Shown here: in pieces, positions 17,331 to 25,582 of the stretch | Position numbering within the stretch: position 1 is the stretch's first letter | How the letters are laid out: every line of letters begins with the position of its first letter | Source: Draconibacterium sediminis | GTDB taxonomy: Bacteria; Bacteroidota; Bacteroidia; Bacteroidales; Prolixibacteraceae | Length of the DNA: 64,000 bases | Reading direction: 5' to 3' | Assembly: GCF_000949475.1 (NCBI RefSeq) | Contig: NZ_JRHC01000007.1 | Span: forward strand, 62,001-126,000 | Translations under genes and position numbers: made by a program | Notes under the pieces: generated by a model | Databases searched by the model: none | What the model was told of the DNA's origin: nothing | The model's input: the letters and a program-made list of their open reading frames with translations, nothing else

Positions 17331-18503
17331 ATGAAAAAAAACTTACTCATACTAACACTTATATTTTTTAGCACTGCTATTTACGCGCAATCCAAGCTGT
17401 CGTTTAACGGCTATATAAAAGATTTGGGGATGTATTATCATCCGGTTGAGCCTATTCCCATTTCCACAGATAAATCGTTGGATTACCTATTTCTGAATGA
17501 GATACACAACCGTTTAAATTTCAGGTGGTATGCATCGGAAAAACTGACATTTGCCTTGGAAGCCCGCAACCGCATTTACATGGGGCAAATGATCCGTGAG
17601 TTTCCCGATTACGAAGATTTTGTTGATGACGATAAGGGTTATTTAGAATTGGGAACCGTGTTGCTTTCTGCCGACAGCTGGTTTTTACATACGATGCTAG
17701 ACCGGGCATGGATTGATTACACAAGCGGGAAATTACAGGTAAGACTCGGACGCCAACGTATTAACTGGGGCACGAACCTGGTTTGGAATCCTAACGATGT
17801 GTTCAACACCTTTTCCTACTTTGATTTTGATTACGAAGAACGCCCCGGCACCGACGGAATTCGGTTGCAATACTATACCGGTGTAACTTCGTCGGCTGAA
17901 TTGATATACAAAATCGGGCACAACAATGATGAAACCGCCATTGCCGGTATGTACCGCTTTTCGAAATTTAATTACGACATCCAGTTTCTAGGTGGCTGGG
18001 TTGGCAAAGACTACGTTTTAGGCGGTGGTTGGGCAGGCGACATAAAAGGCGCCGGATTTAGGGGTGAAGCAACCTGGTTTCGTCCGCGCGATAAGGAAGA
18101 GCCAGAGAACTTCGAAACATTTGTAGCATCAGTTTCGGCAGATTATACATTCCCCAACAGTTTTTACCTGCATTTTGGCACCTTATTCAACAGCTACGGA
18201 ACAACAGGCGATGCAGGTGGCCGTAGTTTTTTTGCTCCCGATATTTCGGCCAAAATGCTTTCATTGGGAAAATACCAATTGTTCGGTCAAATTAGTTATC
18301 CTTTTACTCCCCTGCTCTCTGCCAACCTGTCAACCATGTTAAATCCCACCGATGGTTCCTCATATCTTGGTCCGGCCCTAACCTACTCGTTGGGCGATAA
18401 CTGGGAATTAATGCTGAATGGACAGTTATTCTTCGGACGAGAAGGTACTGAATACGGCGATTACGGACAGGCAGTTTATGTGCGTGTAAAATGGGCGTTT
18501 TGA
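17331..18503 (+). CDS. Outer-membrane beta-barrel protein (porin-like)
   Basis: 390 residues from the ATG at 17331, where a signal peptide begins (LLILTLIFFSTAIYAQ). An open frame extends upstream but has no signal. The body alternates aromatic strands typical of an outer-membrane barrel: LNFRWYASEKLTFALEARNR, QVRLGRQRINWGTNLVWNP, and a C-terminal strand ending VYVRVKWAF. The layout recalls DUF1302/alginate-export-type barrels that accompany LolA-like proteins. It is the last gene of the TetR operon and may be the outer-membrane end of the transport path. Confidence 0.85.
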   Translation: MKKNLLILTLIFFSTAIYAQSKLSFNGYIKDLGMYYHPVEPIPISTDKSLDYLFLNEIHNRLNFRWYASEKLTFALEARNRIYMGQMIREFPDYEDFVDDDKGYLELGTVLLSADSWFLHTMLDRAWIDYTSGKLQVRLGRQRINWGTNLVWNPNDVFNTFSYFDFDYEERPGTDGIRLQYYTGVTSSAELIYKIGHNNDETAIAGMYRFSKFNYDIQFLGGWVGKDYVLGGGWAGDIKGAGFRGEATWFRPRDKEEPENFETFVASVSADYTFPNSFYLHFGTLFNSYGTTGDAGGRSFFAPDISAKMLSLGKYQLFGQISYPFTPLLSANLSTMLNPTDGSSYLGPALTYSLGDNWELMLNGQLFFGREGTEYGDYGQAVYVRVKWAF

Positions 18504-18664
18504 TATTGCGAATCCACCTCCTATCCATAAATAGCTCCGTACGCCGTTGATTAAGAATTATTAACACAGCACAGCAATATTAGCGCCTCACGACTTTTGA
18601 TTAAAGACTTATTTGTCTTAATTTTAATAGTTATTCAAATTATTCATTATTAAACATTTAAGTT

Positions 18665-19000
18665 ATGGGACTAATTCTTGCTCCTTTAAAGAAGGAAAAA
18701 GTAGATGCCTGGAAAGATTGGGCAAAATCGTTTAGTGGAGAACAAAGTCAGGCGTTTAATGAATTCAACAAAAAACACGGACTAACCCGTCATGATGCAT
18801 GGTTGGCTGAAACACCCGACGGTCCGGTTGTAGTTGTGTTACATGAAGGACCGGGAGCCGACAATTTTATGCAAAGTGTGGCAGCTGCCGATGGGCCTTT
18901 TGAAAACAGTTTTAAAGAAAAAGTACTGGAATTTCATGATATGGATATATCAGCTCCACCACCAGGACCAGCACCTGTAAAAATGATTTCGTCAGACTAA
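18665..19000 (+). CDS. Small uncharacterised protein, possibly ferredoxin-like fold
   Basis: 111 residues with no signal peptide. The sequence LAPLKKEKVDAWKDWAKSF, then TRHDAWLAETPDGPVVVVLH, then DNFMQSVAAADGPFENSFKE suggests a dimeric alpha-beta barrel of about 90 residues. A proline-rich tail (ISAPPPGPAPVK) follows. I do not recognise a named family with certainty. It appears to be a single-gene unit with a 160-base leader region. Confidence 0.75.
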   Translation: MGLILAPLKKEKVDAWKDWAKSFSGEQSQAFNEFNKKHGLTRHDAWLAETPDGPVVVVLHEGPGADNFMQSVAAADGPFENSFKEKVLEFHDMDISAPPPGPAPVKMISSD

Positions 19001-19038
19001 AATTATGCCCCCAACTCCTTAAACCAATTAATGCCCAT

Positions 19039-19476
19039 TTATAAAACGTTATTCTTTTTAGAGTTATTAGAAGGAACATGTTTCTTCTGAACAATTTCGT
19101 GGTTGTAAACAACACCACCTTGCACCGTTATATGAAGTTCGGTTTCATGAGAATTATCGCCTCCATCCACACCTGACTTGTCAGAATCAATGGGAATCCG
19201 AAGTGTTCCGTCGTACCAATCGGCTACCATCTTGGGGCCGGTAAGCACGTCTCGGGGATTAATAACAACAGTGGGACTCACCTGCTGAAAACCAGTTAGG
19301 TAAAGTACATTATTCCTTATCCGCCATGATGCCATATAACCTCTTCTACATTCCGGTATTTTTCCTCTGAATGCAGGAATATCAGGACGCGCTTCGAAAA
19401 ACACCTTTAAAGGTGTTGATAACAGCTCATACAACTCCCCGTCAAGGTAGATTCTATCATTTTGTTGATTAGCCAT
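19039..19476 (-). CDS. Hypothetical protein, 145 residues
   Basis: No signal peptide and no recognised domain. The protein begins MANQQNDRIYLDGELYELLS, continues with a tryptophan- and glycine-containing mixed region (CRRGYMASWRIRNNVLYLTG), and ends in a basic, asparagine-rich tail (KKHVPSNNSKKNNVL). Base composition and codon use resemble the neighbours. It is convergent with the 18665 gene. The function is unknown. Confidence 0.6.
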   Translation of the reverse strand: MANQQNDRIYLDGELYELLSTPLKVFFEARPDIPAFRGKIPECRRGYMASWRIRNNVLYLTGFQQVSPTVVINPRDVLTGPKMVADWYDGTLRIPIDSDKSGVDGGDNSHETELHITVQGGVVYNHEIVQKKHVPSNNSKKNNVL

Positions 19477-19879
19477 ATCCTCTGGTTTAATGAATTAAAA
19501 ATAGTCTGTCACTTTTATAAAAAGTCTGTAGCCCGGTTCGGCCAAATGTCCTTACCAAACCAATGCTAAAATAAATCACAATTTTCGAATATGGTAATCC
19601 ATGCGTATGTTTTCAAACAAGTTTCCGGGATTGTAATTTGATTCAACTAAATCTTCGTTTTTATATGTTTGAAAGGATACAATGAATTTATATTATTCTG
19701 TTCCGGTATTACTTGATAAATAAATGATAATTATATGGTAAAATCAGTTCTATTTGAGGAATCTCTCCAATACTAACACTTTCTGATTATTCAGTAATCT
19801 TTTCAATTACCAAAAAATCAGAAAGTAAAATAAAATAGTAACAGATATTTACTTGGCGAGAATATGCTTACTCTGCACT
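19477..19879. other. AT-rich intergenic region with one inverted repeat
   Basis: 403 bases without a supportable gene. The only clear structure is ACTTTCTGATT (19778-19788) facing AATCAGAAAGT (19816-19826), a perfect 11-base inverted repeat with an inner GTAAT/ATTAC pairing. It could end the transcript of the minus-strand lipoprotein gene or be part of a small RNA. Confidence 0.5.
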
Positions 19880-20683
19880 CTATTCCGCATCATGATACAT
19901 AAGATTTACCAAAGCAACCGTATATTGCTTTTTGGTAGGCGAATACGAAATTTTATAATCTGTTGGATACCAACCGGATTCCTGATAGGCTATAGGTTGC
20001 GGGATTGGTATAATTTCGTCGGGCATGGTCATTAAATAATCTCTCGTAATCATTGGTTCCCAAAAGATAAATTCTGTATCGAACGATCCCCAGATAAATG
20101 TTTTTGTAAATGTTTCTCCTCCTAACTCGGGTGATCTTACATCTATCCAGTGCGCCCCCATTTGGGGAACAAGCCCTTCCAGTTGCATGTAAAACTCAGG
20201 AATGTAATCGTCTCCAGGCGCATCATCTTTATCAGGAGGCGACAGTCCCGGAATCGCTAAACGTTCTTCATTTGGAATAATGTAAAAGTGAATATCGAAA
20301 TGCGGCAAATCATAAATTCCCGGAGGTTCGTGTCCCATTGGATTCCAATCGAACAACACATGGGTATAAAAATGATTTCCTTTATTTTTAGGTAATTCCA
20401 ATACATATTGTTTTGGTTCATCGGGAAGATTATCCAAAACTTTAGCCGAGAGATTAATTCCTACTTCAACCGGGTCGCCGTCCCTGTTTTCAGTAACATA
20501 AGCCCGTACTACCCCGTTACCAACGGGTAAAGTTGAACTGTAAAAGTTATTAACTGTAGCCTTCTTCAGCTCTAAAATGTTTTCATTAACAGAGTCAAAG
20601 TCATCTGCTTTCTGGCACGATTGCAACCCAATAATCGCAACCGCCAACAGTAAAATCCAAAGTTTTTGTTCAATTTTTTTCAT
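19880..20683 (-). CDS. Lipoprotein, DUF5602-like (TTHB210-like)
   Basis: 267 residues. A lipobox at residues 20-23 (LQSC) follows a hydrophobic segment. The body has TLPVGNGVVRAYVTENRDGD, FYTHVLFDWNPMGHEPPGIY and HFDIHFYIIPNEER, then FWEPMITRDYLM; the histidine- and aspartate-rich central part is typical of DUF5602/TTHB210-like proteins. It is probably an outer-membrane or periplasmic lipoprotein of unknown role. Family assignment is from memory of the pattern. Confidence 0.75.
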   Translation of the reverse strand: MKKIEQKLWILLLAVAIIGLQSCQKADDFDSVNENILELKKATVNNFYSSTLPVGNGVVRAYVTENRDGDPVEVGINLSAKVLDNLPDEPKQYVLELPKNKGNHFYTHVLFDWNPMGHEPPGIYDLPHFDIHFYIIPNEERLAIPGLSPPDKDDAPGDDYIPEFYMQLEGLVPQMGAHWIDVRSPELGGETFTKTFIWGSFDTEFIFWEPMITRDYLMTMPDEIIPIPQPIAYQESGWYPTDYKISYSPTKKQYTVALVNLMYHDAE

Positions 20684-20856
20684 GATTTATAATTTTGAGT
20701 GGAAACAAGTTACGACAATACAAATCAATTTAAAATACTTATTAGTATTTTATTTTATGCACAAAATGAATCATTGATAGCCAGCAATTTAAAATACCTG
20801 TTTGTCTTTTTATCTGCAAATCACTAACTTGTATAGGAACATTTAATCAAAACAAC

Positions 20857-21243
20857 ATGAAAACACCAGTAGAACAAAGCCTCTACGAACGACTTGGAGG
20901 CATCGAAGGAATTACGTCGATTGTTGACGATATTGTGGAAAATCACATGAGCAATCCGGCAGTCAACAAACGCTTTTTACCGTTAAAAGACGATCCTCAA
21001 CATTTTGCGGAAGTAAGGCAACACCTTATTAACTTTCTGGCAGCCGGAAGTGGCGGCCCGGAAGAATACACAGGAAAAGACATGCTTTCATCGCATAAAG
21101 GCATGAACATCAGCCAAGGCGAATACATGCATGTTATCGACGATATTATGAAAGCACTGACAAAGAATAACATCGACGAGCAAACACAAAAAGACGTGCT
21201 GACAATTGCCTATTCACTAAAGGGCGAAATTGCCGGAGTTTGA
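20857..21243 (+). CDS. Group 1 truncated hemoglobin
   Basis: 128 residues. SLYERLGGIEGITSIVDDIV is the classic N-terminal truncated-hemoglobin motif. HFAEVRQHLINFLAAGSGGP is the distal E-helix/turn region. SSHKGMNISQGEYMHVIDDI carries the family F-helix region with the proximal histidine position nearby. Truncated hemoglobins bind O2 or NO; a role in NO or oxygen handling is an inference. A terminator follows. Confidence 0.92.
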   Translation: MKTPVEQSLYERLGGIEGITSIVDDIVENHMSNPAVNKRFLPLKDDPQHFAEVRQHLINFLAAGSGGPEEYTGKDMLSSHKGMNISQGEYMHVIDDIMKALTKNNIDEQTQKDVLTIAYSLKGEIAGV

Positions 21244-21262
21244 ACTTCAGAACTAAGCCAAT

Positions 21263-21304
21263 AAAAAAACAGTAGCATCATTACATCAATACTACTGTTT
21301 TTTT
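21263..21304. terminator. Bidirectional terminator between truncated hemoglobin and ssb
   Basis: AAAAAAACAGTAG (21263-21275) pairs with CTACTGTTTTTTT (21292-21304). It serves the two convergent genes. Confidence 0.75.
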
Positions 21305-21326
21305 TGTGGATTAACCTTAGCGGCTG

Positions 21327-21668
21327 TTAATTCGATGCCTTGTCTAACATCAACAGCGAGTTAATTACAATCTCAGTCATATACTGTTTCTCGCCGTTTT
21401 TATCTTCCCACTGGCGGTTTGTCAATTTCCCTTCAATGGCAATCTCTTTTCCTTTTTTTAGGTACTTTTCAGCCACTTCGGCATTTTTACCCCAGGCCAC
21501 CAAACGGTGCCAGGTGGTTTCGGTTTGTTTGTTTCCGTTACTGTCGCGGTAAATTTCGTTGGTGGCAATGTTAAAATTGGCAACTACTTTTCCACTCTCT
21601 AATCTTCTAACTTTTGGATCTTCTCCAAGGTGGCCTAACAATCGTACGCTGTTTCGTAATGCATTCAT
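21327..21668 (-). CDS. ssb: Single-stranded DNA-binding protein
   Basis: 113 residues from the ATG at 21668; an upstream in-frame extension to 21740 has no family match. The OB fold is clear: NSVRLLGHLGEDPKVRRLES, VVANFNIATNEIYRD, TETTWHRLVAWGKNAEVAEK and YLKKGKEIAIEGKLTNRQWE. The acidic C-terminal tail of housekeeping SSB (DDxPF-type) is absent; the protein ends LLMLDKASN. That suggests a short paralogue of the kind common in Bacteroidota rather than the main replicative SSB. Confidence 0.93.
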   Translation of the reverse strand: MNALRNSVRLLGHLGEDPKVRRLESGKVVANFNIATNEIYRDSNGNKQTETTWHRLVAWGKNAEVAEKYLKKGKEIAIEGKLTNRQWEDKNGEKQYMTEIVINSLLMLDKASN

Positions 21669-21737
21669 GATATTTCTTTTTTTAGTTAATAATTTAGGAC
21701 TGTATCTTATGCGAGTCCTGTAACGCAATTGTTGAAA

Positions 21738-21745
21738 CAAAGGTA
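21738..21745 (-). promoter_or_regulatory. Candidate -7 element for ssb
   Basis: On the minus strand TACCTTTG is a perfect TAnnTTTG, giving a leader of about 60 bases before the ssb ATG. No clear -33 TTG was found. Confidence 0.4.
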
Positions 21746-21793
21746 GATTGGCAGGTAAAGCTTATTCGGTTTTTAAACGTTTGTAGTCGACAA

Positions 21794-21813
21794 TAAGCGT
21801 TTGCAAACGCTTA
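21794..21813. promoter_or_regulatory. Perfect 20-base palindrome between ssb and the zinc-ribbon gene
   Basis: TAAGCGTTTG is followed directly by its reverse complement CAAACGCTTA. Outside it, CGTTTGTA and TACAAACG form a second nested inverted pair. It sits in the divergent promoter region, so it could control both genes, for example as a LacI-like or novel regulator operator. Confidence 0.55.
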
Positions 21814-21870
21814 CAAACGGATATATTTTTATATATTAGCACTTTAGCAACTCAAACAAAAAGCAATAAA

Positions 21871-22224
21871 ATGGAAAAAAGAACCTGCCTCGAATGTGGA
21901 GAACCGTTAAAAGGACGTGCCGACCAGAAGTTTTGCAACGACAGTTGCCGGAATGCCTACAACAATAAAAAGGCCAGCGGATCGACCAATTATATGCGAA
22001 AGATCAACCGCATTCTGAAAAACAACCATTCGATTTTGGAAGAGCTAAACCCGGAAGAAAAAACCACTACCTATAAAAGTTCCCTCAAAAAACGAGGCTT
22101 TAACTTTGGCTATTTTACCAATACCTACACCACCAAAACAGGCCGCATTTATTACTTTGTTTATGATCAGGGCTACTCCGAGCTGGAAGGCAACAAATTA
22201 ATGCTGGTAAAAAAAGAACAGTAG
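21871..22224 (+). CDS. Small zinc-ribbon protein
   Basis: 117 residues. The N-terminus has CLECGEPLKGRADQKFCNDS with a further cysteine (CRNAYN), giving the CxxC...CxxxC zinc-ribbon pattern seen in DUF2116-type proteins. The rest is basic and helical (MRKINRILKNNHSILEEL), followed by a strand-rich end (YFTNTYTTKTGRIYYFVYDQ). It is divergent from ssb across a palindromic region. A nucleic-acid-related role is an inference. Confidence 0.85.
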   Translation: MEKRTCLECGEPLKGRADQKFCNDSCRNAYNNKKASGSTNYMRKINRILKNNHSILEELNPEEKTTTYKSSLKKRGFNFGYFTNTYTTKTGRIYYFVYDQGYSELEGNKLMLVKKEQ

Positions 22225-22279
22225 GTTTATGGTACAGAAATGAAAACCACCTCTGTCACAAAAACATTTCAGAAAAAAT

Positions 22280-22900
22280 ATGAGCAAATACTATTTCGAG
22301 AAAATAAAACGCCTGCATGCCCTGGCCGAAATCGGGCTGGAATACAACACTATTCCTTACGACATTGAACGTTACCAGGAAATAAGAGACATTTGCCTGG
22401 AAATGCTGGAGAAAATCACCCGCACACCGGTTGCCGATATTATTCCGGTTATTGAAGAACGTAACGGTTACCGAACGCCCAAAGTAGATGTAAGAGCCGT
22501 TGTTTTTAATGAAAACGACGAGATTTTACTGGTACAGGAAAAAGCCGATAAACTTTGGGCATTGCCAGGCGGATGGACCGATATTGCCTACAGCCCCGGC
22601 GAAGTTGCCGAGAAGGAATGTATGGAAGAAGCCGGCATAAAGGTAAAGGCCACCCGTCTTTTGTCCATTATGGACAAACAAAAACAAGGTATGCCACCGG
22701 CATTCGAGTATGTTTATAAGATCTTTCTGCTTTGTAAAAAAGAAAATGACACCATTTCTATCGGATCCGAAACCTGCGATGTGGGCTGGTTTAACGAAAA
22801 CGAACTTCCGCCACTTTCACTTCCGCGAAACAACGAAGCACAAATAAAAATGATGTTTGAATACAAACGGGGAGTACGGACCGATCCCTATTTTGATTAA
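22280..22900 (+). CDS. NUDIX hydrolase with N-terminal helical domain (YjhB/ADP-ribose pyrophosphatase type)
   Basis: 206 residues. Residues 1-65 are the N-terminal helical segment of this NUDIX subgroup (RLHALAEIGLEYNTIPYDIE). The NUDIX box is near residues 96-119: GGWTDIAYSPGEVAEKECME then EAGI. As in this subgroup, the first conserved Glu of the box is replaced (the DxxYSPxE form). It probably hydrolyses a nucleotide-sugar or ADP-ribose-like substrate. It lies 55 bases after the zinc-ribbon gene. Confidence 0.9.
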   Translation: MSKYYFEKIKRLHALAEIGLEYNTIPYDIERYQEIRDICLEMLEKITRTPVADIIPVIEERNGYRTPKVDVRAVVFNENDEILLVQEKADKLWALPGGWTDIAYSPGEVAEKECMEEAGIKVKATRLLSIMDKQKQGMPPAFEYVYKIFLLCKKENDTISIGSETCDVGWFNENELPPLSLPRNNEAQIKMMFEYKRGVRTDPYFD

Positions 22901-22901
22901 C

Positions 22902-24014
22902 CTATTTCAGCTGGCAACGCATTAATACCGGATTTCCGGTAGCCGCAATATGCAACTGAACTTTTTCAAATTCGTTGTGGCGCTTATCCGAAATTTTATG
23001 TCCGCCAACCTTGTAGGCTGTAATGGGTATGTAAAGCTCGTCGGACTCCGATAGAAACTCGGGATTGTCCCAAATACCTCCGTCTATATTATTCACCGCT
23101 TCGGTAAAATACGTGGCTTCCCAATCCTTCTTTTTAATCAGTGCAGTAGTTTGGTGAGAGCCCAACCAGTAGGTTAGAAAAATATAATTCTTGTTTTCAA
23201 AGTAGCTTTTAATTTTCGAATGGTGGGTGTTATGAATGTATTTCAGTGTCTCAACATCATCTTTGTCGCCGGTGTTTCGCCAAATTTCTGCAAACGAAGG
23301 ATAACCATCACTTTCAATTAAATATTCTGGTTGAAAAGCCGAATTGTTATAGGCAAAAACCGTATCGCTGTACGACGATACCAACGAAATGTTTGCAGCC
23401 CCCACAGCAGCCAGATTCGAACGTCCCAAATCTCTCAAACGATCTTCAGGAAAGTTGATTCTTTTTCCTTTACTTTTTTGCGAATACACAGTATACAAAC
23501 CATAACCGGGCACATCGTTCACCACATAAAACTGGTTTTTCGACTCAAAGAATTTTGTTCCGGGCATTTTCGCGGCAACCAGTTTGCTTTTGTATTTTCC
23601 GTCTTTCCCAACAATGTAGATTCCATCCCCGGCCAATACCGCATAATCTTTCTGACAAGTAATAATATCCAATGGATTTTTAATTCTGCCACTCCCCTCA
23701 TTATTACTCACAATGGTATTTATAAAATCGCCTTTTTGTGTAAAGCGGATAAAACTAATTTCGCGTGCTCTGCGCTGAAGAATAACTAAATCGCCATCCA
23801 GTTCTTTGACGTTTAAAATATCACCAAACTCAATTTTGGCTTCGTTTACTTTTAATTCCAGGTAATCAAGATTTTCAACAAAACTTGAAATTGGTAAAAT
23901 ATCCTGCGATTTTTTCAGTACTATTTCCGGCAAACCGCTATTCTGAACCGGTTTTTCAGTACATGAGGTAACAAACAGCGTTACGAACAATAAAATTATA
24001 ATAGAATGTTTCAC
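22902..24014 (-). CDS. 6-bladed beta-propeller lipoprotein
   Basis: 370 residues. Signal and lipobox: IIILLFVTLFVTSC, cysteine at residue 18. Repeated blade-like segments follow (FIRFTQKGDFINTIVSNNEG, YAVLAGDGIYIVGKDGKYKS, YVVNDVPGYGLYTVYSQKSK). This pattern matches the 6-bladed propeller family that is very common in Bacteroidota. It is convergent with the NUDIX gene (one base apart) and divergent from the LytTR regulator. The ligand is unknown. Confidence 0.85.
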   Translation of the reverse strand: MKHSIIILLFVTLFVTSCTEKPVQNSGLPEIVLKKSQDILPISSFVENLDYLELKVNEAKIEFGDILNVKELDGDLVILQRRAREISFIRFTQKGDFINTIVSNNEGSGRIKNPLDIITCQKDYAVLAGDGIYIVGKDGKYKSKLVAAKMPGTKFFESKNQFYVVNDVPGYGLYTVYSQKSKGKRINFPEDRLRDLGRSNLAAVGAANISLVSSYSDTVFAYNNSAFQPEYLIESDGYPSFAEIWRNTGDKDDVETLKYIHNTHHSKIKSYFENKNYIFLTYWLGSHQTTALIKKKDWEATYFTEAVNNIDGGIWDNPEFLSESDELYIPITAYKVGGHKISDKRHNEFEKVQLHIAATGNPVLMRCQLK

Positions 24015-24185
24015 GACTTTAATCTTTCTCTAATTGTTTTATGGTGTTCTATTCTGACAAATACCATGCCTTTGAGCGCACAAAGCAATAAATATTATTT
24101 AGTATTCAACTATGGAAGAATAATTAAATTGTTTTTTTGAAATTAAGAAGCAAACATTTAATATTGACAAATAAACAGCTATCCG

Positions 24186-25013
24186 TTGAACCTATCATTT
24201 TTTAATAACAACTTTAGTTTGCTCGACCGCAAAAAAGACAGGTACTTTCTTGTTCTTACCGTTCTGGTTTTCAGCATTTTCTTTATCAATGTTTTTAAAC
24301 CCTGGAATATTGGTCGTTGGTATTCCGATTCACCGTTAATTCAGTTTCTCCGACTTTCGAGCTATGGTTTTATTTCGTCGCTGGTATTATTGTTCACGCA
24401 ATTTCCACTTCGTAAAATTTTCCATCAACAAACATTCAAACTTAAAAGCTACTTGTTGTGGATTCTTGTTGAGATTGTATTGATCAGCCTCGTTTATATT
24501 TTTCTGTACGGGAATCCGATTGGCAACTTTATCAACGATTTCCTTTTTTCGTTAAAATACACCGTGCTTGGGATTATGATTCCATACTCGTTTGCGCTTC
24601 TTCTGATTTATTACAAAAAACACATCGAAGAAATTGAACAACTACAAAACAAACTTTCCGGAACCGACAAAAACCAGCTTTTAACTTTTACTGATGAAAA
24701 AGGGAAACCCCGTTTTTCGATTAGAAGCAAGGATTTTCTTTACATTGAGTCAACCGACAATTATGTAACCGTAAACTTTATACTGGAAGGAAAATTACAA
24801 CGAAAACTATTGCGGAATACCATGAAAAATATAGAAAGCCAGTTGGGATCTGAATCGATACTGCGTTGTCATCGTTCATTTATGGTGAATACCCAAAATG
24901 TTGACTTCGTTCAGAAAGAAAATAAAAAGCTGAGTCTTCACCTGAATTCTTCAGAAGTAATTATTCCGGTATCCGAAAAATATTCGCCACTGCTTTTAAC
25001 CGTTTTATCCTGA
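24186..25013 (+). CDS. Membrane-anchored LytTR-type transcriptional regulator
   Basis: 275 residues. No ATG is available upstream before a stop, so the best start is the TTG at 24186 and the true start is uncertain. Four membrane segments lie within residues 20-140 (YFLVLTVLVFSIFFINVF; FISSLVLLFTQF; LLWILVEIVLISLVYIFLYG; VLGIMIPYSFALLLIYY). The C-terminal LytTR DNA-binding domain spans about 175-275 (FLYIESTDNYVTVNFILEGK, ILRCHRSFMVNTQNVDFVQK). Tandem repeats just after the stop look like its binding sites for the next gene. Confidence 0.88.
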   Translation: MNLSFFNNNFSLLDRKKDRYFLVLTVLVFSIFFINVFKPWNIGRWYSDSPLIQFLRLSSYGFISSLVLLFTQFPLRKIFHQQTFKLKSYLLWILVEIVLISLVYIFLYGNPIGNFINDFLFSLKYTVLGIMIPYSFALLLIYYKKHIEEIEQLQNKLSGTDKNQLLTFTDEKGKPRFSIRSKDFLYIESTDNYVTVNFILEGKLQRKLLRNTMKNIESQLGSESILRCHRSFMVNTQNVDFVQKENKKLSLHLNSSEVIIPVSEKYSPLLLTVLS

Positions 25014-25017
25014 CTGT

Positions 25018-25056
25018 CGAATTTTTATCCCTAAATAGCGAATTTCGTCCCTTTAA
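25018..25056. promoter_or_regulatory. Tandem direct repeats, likely LytTR binding sites
   Basis: CGAATTTTTATCCCTAA at 25018-25034 and CGAATTTCGTCCCTTTAA at 25039-25056 are near-identical copies with a 20-21 base period, two helical turns. LytTR regulators typically bind paired direct repeats of this spacing. They begin four bases after the regulator's stop and lie upstream of the secreted-protein gene. Confidence 0.55.
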
Positions 25057-25136
25057 TTTGCAAAAACGAATGTTGCTGCCAATCTTTGTAACACACTAAA
25101 CAAGTGCAATTTATAATCACATCTAAATTTTATACA

Positions 25137-25508
25137 ATGAAAAAATTAATGTTTTTTGTTTTTATCCTTTTTGCTGCTACGATTACAGTTAATGCAAGCA
25201 ACTCTTCGAACAATAAAGAAGTAATTGGAGAATGGAAATACGAAGTTCCGAGTGCGCCTTATGGTTATAATGCCGGAAATCTTGTATTTGAAGAAAAGGA
25301 AGGCAACCTGACCGGTCATGTTAAACTGGAAGATGGGTACAAGATCGATCTGAAAGATGTTACTTACAGCGAAGGCGTATTAAAATTTGGTCTTTATGTA
25401 GACTACAATTACGTTACCCTTAAAGTAACCGTTGAAGGAGAAAATATGAAAGGAAGTGTAAATAGCCCTGATGGAGAGATGCCGATTACTGCCAAAAAGG
25501 TGAAATAG
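25137..25508 (+). CDS. Small secreted protein next to the LytTR regulator
   Basis: 123 residues from the ATG at 25137, where a signal peptide begins (LMFFVFILFAATITVNA); a GTG at 25104 lies upstream in frame. The mature part is strand-rich and lipocalin-like in feel: IGEWKYEVPSAPYGYNAGNL, EEKEGNLTGHVKLEDG, VTVEGENMKGSVNSPDG. No family is recognised with certainty. Its position behind the direct repeats suggests that the LytTR regulator controls it. Confidence 0.8.
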   Translation: MKKLMFFVFILFAATITVNASNSSNNKEVIGEWKYEVPSAPYGYNAGNLVFEEKEGNLTGHVKLEDGYKIDLKDVTYSEGVLKFGLYVDYNYVTLKVTVEGENMKGSVNSPDGEMPITAKKVK

Positions 25509-25526
25509 CTACTAAACGATATGTAA

Positions 25527-25560
25527 AAAGGCCGCTGCAAAATGAATTGCAGCGGCCTTT
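25527..25560. terminator. Bidirectional terminator (AAAGGCCGCTGCAA hairpin)
   Basis: AAAGGCCGCTGCAA (25527-25540) pairs perfectly with TTGCAGCGGCCTTT (25547-25560) across a six-base loop, with A and T runs outside. It separates the secreted-protein gene from the convergent GH105 gene. Confidence 0.85.
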
Positions 25561-25582
25561 TATTGTTAAGATATTTTATCGA

